Source: Capronia americana (Eukaryota; Ascomycota; Eurotiomycetes; Chaetothyriales; Herpotrichiellaceae). Taken from it: a stretch of DNA of 64,000 nucleotides. Made by a program: the position numbers and the translations under genes. The notes under the pieces are model-generated. The model was not told where the DNA came from. It did not search any database and saw only the letters and a list, made by a program, of their open reading frames with translations. Of this stretch, positions 44,818 through 54,257 are shown piece by piece; the stretch's first letter is position 1; each line of letters starts with the position of its first letter. The stretch spans positions 186,001 through 250,000 of the forward strand of contig JADWQD010000023.1 in assembly GCA_016110215.1 (NCBI GenBank). Reading direction: 5' to 3'.

Positions 44818-44884
44818 GGTTGTATCGTGAAACTGGACGATGCTGGATGGGACTCCTACTCTTCCAGCCCGGGTTGAGGATTCA

Positions 44885-44890
44885 TTTATA
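44885..44890 (-). promoter_or_regulatory. Putative TATA box of the PTR2 gene
   Basis: TATAAA on the gene's strand, about 70 bases upstream of the start codon. Position is plausible for a short leader; not tested. Confidence 0.35.
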
Positions 44891-46106
44891 ACTCTTGATC
44901 CATGGTCGTTTTACGACTTCCTCAATCGGCAGGTGAAGCATCCATATTCGCTTATCGGCGGCGGCAAAAGACGTCAAGTTATGAGCCAAATGGTGTTGGC
45001 TGGAAAGGGGGGCCATCATTGGCTGGCTGTGGGCAATTGCTCATCTCATGTTACATTTCCCTTCCACAGCTGCAATCGCCATGATGAGGTTTCCCTCAAT
45101 GATTTGAGAGCCGACACTTGGCAACGTCCTAGCACACGGCTTGTCTGGCTTGAACTGGTCAAGCTTTCATGGCGAGCCTAGCCCGATTGCAGAGAGTGGC
45201 CGACAAGGATCCAAGATCGTTGCGTGATCCACCAAGGAACCCGAGCCTATGAAGTGGCGGAGAAGGGAGATCTGCCACTCGAGAGGCCAATTATGGGGTT
45301 TCCAGAACAAATCCCGAACTCTTTTTGAGAGTGGTTTATCGGTCAGGTCCGGTTGCAACGTCCTATCGATGCTACCGTTCGATAATTCCGAGCAGATCCT
45401 GGTCCTCCCGCTCGTTCTATCTCTTGGCAAGTTCTTTTGAACCAGTCGTTGTTATCTTGGGCCTAGGATGATTGGCTGTCGCATCCAAAACCGAGGCAAT
45501 CCTGCGCACGAGCTCGCCTCCATGGCAATCCCAAAAGCAAATCTTTGCGTCAGCCCAGCCTCGAGATTGACAACAGGATACGAGGAGTGAGAAAGAATCG
45601 AGATAAGGAGCGAATATCGAGATGTCTACTGAACATCCCAGCCGTTGTGGACGGACTATCAAGACCCCTTCGTTCTGTCGGGGCACCACCTCAAGCTTCC
45701 TGGCGCGACGGAGACGAAGAGCTTACTGGAAAGTCTCCTGACCAACCACAACATGGTGGAATGATTTGGTGTTCTGGAAGCACGATACGATGCGTGGATT
45801 AGTTTGAGTGGACACAGCGTGGCGAGTGCCCGTCGGATTTTCGGATCAAAGCCCCAAAGCAGTTGATAACCCCAGATATCCCAGGCGGAGCTCCATTAGG
45901 CTCAGGTACGAAGCTGTGGGTTGCAACCGGGCGTTCTGGAGTTGCTTGTGGCGACGGGAAATTGTTGAACCACTGTTCTCACTTCGTGTTCGGCGTAGTC
46001 TCGTCGAGCAAAAGAAATTGGGGCAAGATTGTTGTTCCTTGAGCTCTGTGATTTTCCATAGAGCTGTCGTCCTCTGGTGTGTTCCATCTTCTTGCTCTGC
46101 TATTTG

Positions 46107-46152
46107 ATCCATCACAGTGTACTTGAGAGATTGCGCGACTCATTGGAAGGCA
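46107..46152 (+). repeat. Diverged direct repeat, copy A
   Basis: About 46 bases starting ATCCATCACAGTGTAC, matching copy B at 46859-46908 with a handful of substitutions and small gaps. The two copies flank the tRNA-Thr gene at 750 bases spacing. Confidence 0.85.
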
Positions 46153-46528
46153 TATGCGTGCGACAGGCCCATGGAGCCTAGCGAGGAATAAGAAACAAAG
46201 CCAGTTCAAGACTTTGATGCTCTCTTGACGCTCGAGCAGTGAGAAGAGAAACCTGTTCATATTCCCAAAGACAAAAGCTCGAAATGCACAAAGGCACATC
46301 AAGCGAAGCAAAATGCTCCTGCCATAAATGTGTGCGCCGGCAAGCTCGTGCAAATCATTGTTTTACTGTGTAGAAATGATTAGCCTCAAATAGTGATCGA
46401 CCGCGACAAAGTTAGCTTACCCCGGTAGGTTATGTGGGGCACGTCAATCCACAAATATATTATTTAGATGACAAACTCTTCCCACAATTCAGCAGTTGGA
46501 CTTGAAAATTCAATTTCCTCCTGATGAA

Positions 46529-46665
46529 GCCTTTGTAGCTCAGGTACGTTCCATCTACCTTACAGGCCCCATCACCATCTAACAAAATCGCAGTTGGTAG
46601 AGCGCGGCACTAGTAAGATCCCTTCAGGAATGCCGAGGTCTTGAGTTCGACTCTCAACGGAGGCA
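46529..46665 (+). tRNA. tRNA-Thr (anticodon AGT) with two interruptions
   Basis: After removing 46544-46593 (50 nt, D loop) and 46616-46629 (14 nt, anticodon loop, the normal 37/38 position) a 73-nt cloverleaf remains. Acceptor arm 46529-46535 pairs 46658-46664 (7 bp, two G-U) with discriminator A46665. D stem GCTC 46538-46541 pairs GAGC 46600-46603, with loop AGTTGGTA restored only by removal of the insert. Anticodon stem CGGCA 46605-46609 pairs TGCCG 46631-46635, loop C-T-A-G-T-A-A. T stem TTGAG/CTCAA carries TTCGACT. All arms pair fully. The B box GTTCGACTC is intact, while the A box TAGCTCAG/TTGG is split by the insert. A functional gene or a pseudogene are both possible; perfect pairing argues for function. 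Confidence 0.85.
46544..46593 (+). other. 50-nt mRNA-type intron-like insert in the tRNA D loop
   Basis: Starts GTACGT, has CTAAC at 46579-46583 with 10 bases between its end and the final base, and ends CAG. The preceding tRNA bases also read CAG, so the junction CAG|GT...CAG|T fits a spliceosomal intron perfectly. The size matches introns of neighbouring protein genes (46-60 nt). It lies between tRNA positions 15 and 16, not at the tRNA endonuclease site. Confidence 0.75.
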
Positions 46666-46674
46666 CGAAAAATA

Positions 46675-46681
46675 TTTTTTT
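46675..46681 (+). terminator. Pol III oligo-T terminator of tRNA-Thr
   Basis: Run of seven T residues nine bases after the discriminator base, the usual Pol III stop. Confidence 0.75.
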
Positions 46682-46858
46682 GGTCATCTTCTTCGCTAGT
46701 TCGATGTCAGACTCCTCCGACGATCGAAAGTAGACCTTTCCTACATACCTCCGCAGCCTGTCTACCAGCTTAACAAAATCTTCTATGAAGAGAGCCGTAC
46801 AACAGATGATCTGATCCGTCGATATAGAATTTTTTGAGCTCTGGAGCTACCACAACTA

Positions 46859-46908
46859 ATCCATCACAGTGTACATGAGAGATTTGCGCGACTCACCGGA
46901 AGGGTACA
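46859..46908 (+). repeat. Diverged direct repeat, copy B
   Basis: Partner of copy A (46107-46152), same orientation, roughly 85 percent identical by eye. Possibly a segmental duplication or an old solo-LTR-like relic beside a tRNA; no coding remnant supports an element. Confidence 0.85.
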
Positions 46909-47465
46909 TGTTTGGTTGAGATCAATCAGTTTCATCCAATCTCTACGAATGGACTACTCACAGCCTGCACCGCGCGAAGGTTTGATCTGTTGCAGGCCCG
47001 AGCTAGGGTTTCCTAGCCCGCCCACCACGTGGGTGGGAAGGGGTACAGTGACTCAAGTCCACATCGCATTCATTGCATGCAAGTTTCTGTGGACGTGGTC
47101 ACCGGTGTTGTTCTAATGAGCCTAACGCAGCCACCGAGTCCCTTAGGAGAGCACCCTGGGTTCCAGGGCCGGTTTCAGGGTGCAGAGTAAGCTCTTTGCC
47201 TTGTGAGGGAGTCACTGTGCTTTGAGGGTTGGGACCACCGCCCTGAGATGTGATCTTTCGTTGCTTGTAGTACCCAGGATTCGGAAGATCGGTATGGTGA
47301 GGAATTCCTCGGAAGCCATTGTTTTCACCGATTTCCGTGTCCGTACCAAGCCTCGACATCTGGGGCCTTGCAGAAGGCTTATTCTGTTTCTGAGATTTGC
47401 CATCCTGCTGTTGGCGATGGTTGCGGAGGCTGTATCGCAGCATTGCCGTCTCCGACATCCGACTA

Positions 47466-48950
47466 TCAAGTGCGCCACCGGAGAAAGAATCTCATGTCTG
47501 GTCTCCTATGTCTTCCTCGTGTCCCACTTCCAAGCTCTGATGGATGTCTGCGAGAGACTGCCTTTGACGCAGTCTGATGCCTAGCTGCTTCATGGAGCGA
47601 GACCCAAGCATCATAGAAGGCACCACAATCTGGTATCTTGAAAAAATCGATCCCGATCTGGGTTTCGCTCTCGACAGCTGCAGGAGGTGTCGGCATGAAC
47701 CTGAGAGGCATCAGCAAGGAAGTCTTGAGTGCAACAGCAGATTGCCCATTGAACCGTTCTGCGGGAACGTTGCTAACAAGCGTGTTCACCGCGTCGATAG
47801 TGATTTCTCGACGATTAGCATACTTCCTGATTTCCCTCCTCAGTTCCCCGGCATACGCCTTGAAAACTGGTTCACGGAAGGGGACGTTGCGCTCGTCCGA
47901 CCGGAGGCCATGGATGTAGGCAACTGCGTCTGCTCTCGACCAGCTGCGCAGCTTGTCCTCGCCCTTGGGCATGCCGGTCGGTTCCAGACCCATTGGGTCC
48001 TGATCTATATGGACCTTGATGTAGGAGTAGATACCTTCATCGAAGAACCTTGCGGTCAATCTCCTCACGTTAGCAAGCAACCCGCTTGTGTGTGAGTTGC
48101 AACTGGCCATGGTCTTCAACCATACTGCCATCGTGTCGTCGTCTAGATGATCTGCCAGGTAATGTTGGACTTTCAGCAAGGCCGTGTCGCGAGAATGGAT
48201 GTACTCATCAAAGTCAAGGGCGTGCTGGTAGATCTGATCGAATACGATCATTGCATGAACAAAGGTTTGCGGCACAGGAGGCACTGTGGCACCTTCACCT
48301 GCGCGACGATACTTCTTCCAAATGGAGGTAGGTGGCATACGCTTCGGTGGCGGTGGAGTTTGACCAGCGTGAGCACATTGTTCATGGTAATGACCAGGCT
48401 CATGACAGTGCAGGCACCATCCCTCACGCGGGCCCGAGGCCATCTTGCGCTTCGGGTCTGGCTTCTCATTTTTCCGTGGATCTCTCTTCTCAGCCTCAAG
48501 AGAACCAGGCTTTTTGTGCTTGAGTTTGTCCTTGTCATGTTGTTTCGAGTTTTGATGTCGGTTTCGGCTCTGCGCCGTCCGAAGACCAATACCGAAAGCA
48601 GAGATCATATCTGTTGACACATTTGGGAACTGGGCCTCTGGAGGCCGCTGGTTCCACGAATCGGTGGCTGCAACCATTCGAGAAGAGGGTTGGCCAAATG
48701 TCGGAATTTCGTTATTCTCGGCACTTGGGGTTCCCGTAGGGTTTTGCCCTCCTCGGAGCAGGGGACCGCCCATATTGCTGCTGAAAGCACCTTGCCCGTA
48801 GGCAGTTGGCCCATAGGCATTTGGCCCGTAGGCAGCCGGCCTGCTGGACGCAGAAGTGGGAGCGACCGCCCAGCCACAGCGCGGACATAACTGGCCATGA
48901 TACGCAGGGAGATACACTTGGCATCCAGGGTTCGTGCAAAAGGAGTCCAT
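47466..48950 (-). CDS. Orphan protein with N-terminal zinc ribbon and CCHC zinc knuckle
   Basis: Intronless, 494 residues from ATG 48950-48948. Not recognised as any known family. An N-terminal putative zinc ribbon is seen in CTNPGC and CPRCGWAV (about 5-28). A Tyr/Gly/Pro-rich disordered stretch follows with three AYGPx repeats. A very basic Lys-rich region (about 130-175) precedes one CX2CX4HX4C knuckle, CLHCHEPGHYHEQC (about 178-191). The C-terminal 280 residues are helical, of unknown fold. Nucleic-acid binding is likely from the knuckle and basic stretch. The final 40 residues are Arg-rich and low quality, so the true 3' end may differ (frameshift or missed intron). Confidence 0.6.
   Translation of the reverse strand: MDSFCTNPGCQVYLPAYHGQLCPRCGWAVAPTSASSRPAAYGPNAYGPTAYGQGAFSSNMGGPLLRGGQNPTGTPSAENNEIPTFGQPSSRMVAATDSWNQRPPEAQFPNVSTDMISAFGIGLRTAQSRNRHQNSKQHDKDKLKHKKPGSLEAEKRDPRKNEKPDPKRKMASGPREGWCLHCHEPGHYHEQCAHAGQTPPPPKRMPPTSIWKKYRRAGEGATVPPVPQTFVHAMIVFDQIYQHALDFDEYIHSRDTALLKVQHYLADHLDDDTMAVWLKTMASCNSHTSGLLANVRRLTARFFDEGIYSYIKVHIDQDPMGLEPTGMPKGEDKLRSWSRADAVAYIHGLRSDERNVPFREPVFKAYAGELRREIRKYANRREITIDAVNTLVSNVPAERFNGQSAVALKTSLLMPLRFMPTPPAAVESETQIGIDFFKIPDCGAFYDAWVSLHEAARHQTASKAVSRRHPSELGSGTRGRHRRPDMRFFLRWRT
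48791..48835 (-). repeat. 15-nt coding tandem repeat
   Basis: Three 15-nt units encode AYGPN, AYGPT and AYGQG in the disordered part of the zinc-knuckle orphan. Confidence 0.85.
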
Positions 48951-49599
48951 CGTGACGGACGCCGTTTGCGAAGCGAAGAAGAAAAGGGTTGTGGTTGTAT
49001 GGTACGAAAAGAAGGTCGAGTTCTGGAGCTAAATTGAAAGTGAGAAAAAGACAACCGCAGCGCAGGCAAGGCGAGGCCGAAAGTGAATTTCGTTTGTTCT
49101 CCACAAGGCTGAACCAGGCTGGCACTGCAGACTTCTTAACTTTGTTGCTGATGAGTCCTTGAACCTGTACTCGGTATGGACATCCACATGTCGTGTCAGC
49201 TCCCTGGTTCGATGCACCCAGTCACTTTTCCTTTCGCCCAACTTCAGGTGATTTCTAAGACATCAATGTGAGTCCCTCATTGAACCCCATGAACACTGCC
49301 CTCATCAGGCTCTTGCCTTATCTGAAGCGCTGCAAGGCAAGTATCTCCGCCAGGCTGTCACTGCTTACCGCTAACCTTGTGTGTTGTTTGACGCTTCACT
49401 TTCTCAGGCGAGACTAGGAAGACCGCACACAAGCTGTTTCCAGCCAGACCAGCAGAACTTCAGATACACTTCAGCATCCAAACGACACTGTTCCCTCAAC
49501 AGACAAAACCGGCAAATCCGTCCCGGGTGCAACAGGAGGATATTACCTAGACACACGAGAAGACGATGGGGGAATGGGAGTCCGATGACAAGCTGTCAT
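48951..49599. other. Intergenic between zinc-knuckle orphan and pseudogene
   Basis: About 650 bases, promoter side of the minus-strand orphan. Nothing else recognised. Confidence 0.4.
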
Positions 49600-50215
49600 A
49601 AAGACTTCAACTCACCAACCAGCGGTTTGCTTGCGAAGCAGGCTTCAACTCGCTGTTGAAGTCGATGCGCATGTGGGTCGACTACGACCGACATTATGAA
49701 GAGCTGTTCTTGAATATGTATGTAGCCATTGACACTGTACTGGAGAACGCGGCGGAAGCATTCGAGGCCGATGTCACTGAATCGCCGTATCTGCTCGGAG
49801 ACCCGGCGTCGTGGTTGCAATACTGGTTCGCTCCGCAACTATTGAGATCCACCACGAACACATTCACTCTGAATACGGAGTGAACGCAACATTCGAGCAC
49901 TGGCGACCAGCCTTCTGTGTATTCCGGGACCTGCTGGGCGACGTCGGGGTGGAATACATGTACCTTGCAGTGGAGGCTCATCTCCTCCAGCCAACGTGGT
50001 ATCCTTATCTTAATGGAGCTTGTGGAATGCCATACATGCCAGTGTTCATGGCTGTTGAGCAGAACGCTACCATGGCTGGAGAAATCAGTGAAGCACAGTT
50101 TGATTTTGATACGCTGGAGAGGAGGTCACATTGCCCCCTTCGCAGCGCAGACCGGTTTTTAAGGGCTGCTGACGCTGTTCCAGGGCGAACACTACGCTTG
50201 GGGCAATGCATTTGA
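49600..50215 (+). pseudogene. Decayed paralogue of the zinc-ribbon orphan at 50532
   Basis: Coding-like remnant matching the C-terminal domain of the next gene. In one frame, WVDYDRHYEELFLNMY to SWLQYWFAP (to about 49843) parallels WVSHCNRLEDLFVQMY to HWLSREVLR. Then a one-base shift moves to another frame, which continues with HSEYGVNA (parallel to YHELGVDD) and ends near FDFDTLER (parallel to INFDTVP). The N-terminal zinc ribbon and disordered region are absent upstream. No intron with correct phase was found at the shift, so a frameshifted truncated duplicate is the simplest reading. Confidence 0.6.
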
Positions 50216-50531
50216 TGTCTCATATGCATGGGCGTTGCCTTGTAATCCGATAGAATGTCCATAGCGGAAGAGATTACTGGGATGCAGAGTACAATGGGGA
50301 AGTTCGGGTGTTAGAGTTTTCTTTCCAGGCGTCCCACGTACATATATGTCTCGAGAGACGTCCGTTTTGGAGCTAGAAAATTGACTTCTCCACATTCACA
50401 AGGTGTCAGCCTCGTAGCCTCGTGGAATGCCAAGACTCCGACTGTCCTCCAACAAATTCTCAAACCAACCCTTTTTTTCTCTTTCCCCTTCACAACCACA
50501 AACTCCATCATCGCGTTTCATAGCGCTAGCG

Positions 50532-52918
50532 ATGGTTGTTACGTTCACTCAGTGTGAAATATGCGGTAATAATCTTCCAGCAGGCAGCGTACGCTGTAGT
50601 GTTTGCCCGGACGAGCACGTTCGTTCGAGGCCAGTCAGAGAGTCGCACTACGACTCTTATTACCAGTCCACGGCCCCCTATGGCCGGCAGCTCCCCCCTC
50701 CCCCCCAAGCGAGACAGCCTTCATATGCTGATCCATATCGACAGCACTCCCCGCAGTATCCTGTGAATTTGCCCCCACTGCGAGCACCGCCATACCACCA
50801 ACCAACTGCACAGGAAAGACTCATACCTCCCCCGTCGCGCTCCTATGCGACTGCTCAAGATGACTACTACGCCCAAGCTGGTCCATACGAACAATGGGAA
50901 CGTTTGTATGGTGACAATGATCATGGTGCAAGATACGAAGACTATCCACCACATCAACCGTAGTACCCGTCCGGGTCGGTGAGAAACGCATATCCACCCC
51001 CAGCTCGACCACCTCCCCGTGTGCATCCCCGTGCCGCAGATTTTGACTCTCGAGATCCTCGGCCCTACACCGGAGATCCGAGATCCCAATCCCACGCAAT
51101 TGACATTCGAGATCGTCGGCTGATCCCCGCAGACTCGAGACGTGAGCTTATCTATGACCCCCGTGAGCCTGTCTATGACCACCGTGAAACGGCCCATGAC
51201 CCAGGTAATCGACAACCATATCACAGCTCTCAACTGAACCAGGATGCTGCTTACACCACTCGAGGTCATCGACCATACCCCGGTGACCCGAGAGAGAAGT
51301 ACCTTCTTCCCCGCCAGAACCCTAATATGCCTTCTAATCAACCCATACACTCCTTCCTATGCCAATGTCCTGATTGCATGACTGGTCCCGTCATGAAGAA
51401 CAGAGCTCGTTCCCCAGAAAGGTCGTGTCAGGACGACAACGCCACGCGATATGATTTCCAACGACCGAATGAGCTGCAGTACGACGACGACCCTTTGGGA
51501 TCAACCTACCCTCGTCGGCCGGCTTTCGAAAGGCCCAACAATTACGCACGACCGGAGACTACTCTTTGATTCCCTCAACCAGGCACTCCAGCTACTCATG
51601 TTCTCGCCCCACCTCGACGCCATGGTAAAGGCTATGTACCGCGAGACCTACCATACCCAGCTTCCCATGAGTCATCCTTCACTCCACCGGAGGCAGCGCA
51701 GGGTTATGACCACGGAGACGTGCAGTTCCCCACGCCACTACCGCCACCCCCACAACCTACCGATCGTGTACGTTCTTATTTGGATGATGTCGAGACCGCT
51801 ACTGTGATCACTCTTCCTTTAGATGCAGACAAACAAGAACACAGTTGGGTTGGTGGGCGCGACAGTGTGTCTTACACAGCACCAGAACATATACGGACAA
51901 GTGCGGAATGCATTCCAGGTGAGTCCGACACGCATCAAGGTTACACAATGGGCGATATCGCTGGACACGCGGAGTCTCTCGAAACCAAAAATCGAGCCCA
52001 GCTTCGTGATCAGTCAGATTCTCTTGCCCCTCCCCGGCCACAAAGTCCGTACAGAACACCCCCAGAAACAGGTGAAGCGGAAGGGTCGCTCCCACACCTC
52101 AGTCATCTGTTCCAAGCATTGTGTCTCTGACCATTTCCGTTCATAATTATGTCTTTTCTGAAAGTTTCAACGCGGATCTATCACCACGCAACCCAGAAAA
52201 TGCACCTAATGTGTCCACTCTGAATTCGGAGAACGACGGCCAACGTGATTGCTCCTGGCGTGTGGAACAGATCGTCCAAGCAATGACTCGTGACCTTCAT
52301 CTTGACCAGCTGAAGGCCGAGTATATGCCAGTCCGGAATCGGTTCTTGCGGTTCAATTTCGCAAAGCTTCATTTCAAGGTTTGCGAGAAGTTGGCTGAGA
52401 CATACAGCACGATGCTGGCTGGTAGCATTCTGGCACGTGGTGTATCGGCCTGGGTTTCTCATTGCAATCGACTTGAAGACCTCTTTGTTCAAATGTACAC
52501 TGCTGTGCAAGAACTCCTCGACGAGGTTCCTGTACGACTTGCAGAGATCATGAACAGCACTAACCCTCTCAATATCGGAGATGTCGAGCACTGGCTTTCG
52601 CGTGAAGTCCTTCGACCCAGAATGACGGCAATCAGCAGGCGCTACTATCACGAACTGGGCGTTGATGATTGCATTTGCCAATTCTTCCAACGTGTCCAAC
52701 CGTTCTATGAAATTGTGGACCGACACTTCCCAGAAAAGCTTGCGGTCTTCGACTTGCCCCGCAAATGCCAACCATGTTTTGATCATGGCTGCGGTAACCT
52801 CGACGACCTCCCACAAATGCCAAGAATGAAGCTGATACCCGCTGACCCCGAAGCACTCTCCGACATGGACCTGTTCATCAAAGACAGCGGTATCAACTTT
52901 GATACGGTACCCTGCTAG
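50532..52918 (+). pseudogene. Zinc-ribbon orphan interrupted by two in-frame stops
   Basis: From ATG 50532 one frame stays open to 52130 except for TAG at 50961-50963 and TGA at 51567-51569. On both sides of each stop the sequence has the same Pro/Tyr/Arg-rich character (DYPPHQP then YPSGSVRN; ARPETTL then FPQPGTPA). Both stops are one C-to-T change from sense codons (CAG, CGA). The N-terminus has a CEICGN...CSVC ribbon. A second part, 52166-52918 in another frame, encodes a helical domain (about 250 residues) and probably follows an intron whose donor I could not fix. I found no frame-preserving intron with good signals that removes the stops. Either a recently inactivated gene or stop readthrough; function unknown. 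Confidence 0.55.
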
Positions 52919-54257
52919 TTGAAACTGTGGCTCAGCTCGATCTAGCGATGCCCCCCATCCTGGACTGGTGACGGGCAGACGTGCAATTGTCCTCTTCTTG
53001 CGACAGAGCGAGCATGCACGTTAATTACCCTCCAAGCATTGCTGAATATTAGCTATAACCATAGACGTGTGTTGACAAGCACAGTCCAGTCTCAACGTTG
53101 GTGCGAGGATGCCGGCAAATCAGCATCGGTGATGAAAGGGACGCCAGTACTGGCTCCACAGAAACTTCAGTTAACTAGAAGCCGTCGTCAACCACAAGGA
53201 ACGAAGTTGGGGACCGCGAAGCAAGTTCTGCTCAAACAGCATCCGGGGGATTCTACTCGATAGAAAACGCATTGTCACGTCCTAAGAAGCACCCGACGCG
53301 GGGAAAACGGCGAGAGGCCATTCATGAAGCAAGGGATTCGTGAACTTGCAGTTAGATCTATCGTGTCATGCACATTCGATTCATAGCAATCAATAGCCTA
53401 ATTAGACTGCCCATTAGGCAATAAACTAGGTAGAAACCCCATGTTCGTCGGCAGGAACCTATACAGGGACAGAGAGCCAATGACTTGCATGTCAACGATA
53501 GACGACTAGTCCTTGGTACGTTGGCGTCGCTACCCACGGCATTGCGTCTGATCATCGCTCGCACGTTGATAACGACCTTGGGATTGCACACCTTCATCGA
53601 CTGCCTCAAGGTGTAGACCAGGCGTAGTCCTTGGACAACTCCGCCATCCCGCAACTGGATGTGTTCTCCACGAAACCGGCATTAGGCGGCGTGGATACAC
53701 CGGGACGATGAACTCCTTTGAGCACAGATGATGTTCGTGTGCTCGGTATAGCTGATCAGGGCCCTCAAGTTGATCAGCCAGACCACATCCATATGTCTCA
53801 GGCCGTCTTGAACCTGTCTAAGTCGACCACAGATGGCACGCCACTGATGCACAAACGTGGTAGTGCTCATGCCAACTTCGACACCGAGAAGTGGTTGATG
53901 CCGTACTTCTCGGCCACAGCCATCCACACGATCATATGCACGTTCTTGCAATCGGGCGCTGAGGGATGTTGCGCCAGACTCTGAAGCTGAAGCTGTTAGA
54001 GACGGACACCAATCTCCTCAGCAGCGAGTTTACCTCCCCAAAGTCCATGTTAATTTCCAGACCTGAGCATCCGGCCAGTTGGTCTAAGCGATGACCAAGC
54101 CATCCTGAGTTTTGGCTGTGCAATCCTGAGCTCGGCTTGGCGTGCCCTGAGTCGTACCCTGACCAGCGTGAGCACAGCCGTAAGCCTATGCAGGGATCCA
54201 TCACCTGGACTTCGGGTTCCCAGTTGTGGTGTTTCACTCCTGGCCCGATGACTTGCC
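52919..54257. other. Intergenic region upstream of the HET gene stop
   Basis: About 1.3 kb with several short minus-strand frames (53358-53654, 53682-53951, 53932-54345). They could be gene debris but show no recognisable domain or homology to neighbours. Confidence 0.4.

Larger units (their letters stand above)
44818..46528. other. Intergenic region between PTR2 and tRNA-Thr
   Basis: About 1.7 kb without a recognisable gene. It ends in an AT-richer stretch before the tRNA and includes the upstream copy of a diverged direct repeat (46107-46152). Confidence 0.5.
46666..47465. other. Intergenic region downstream of tRNA-Thr
   Basis: About 800 bases with repeat copy B (46859-46908). A frame at 47099-47458 (minus) lies beyond the stop of the next gene, in another frame, and could be a lost or alternative 3' end; no domain is seen. 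Confidence 0.5.
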
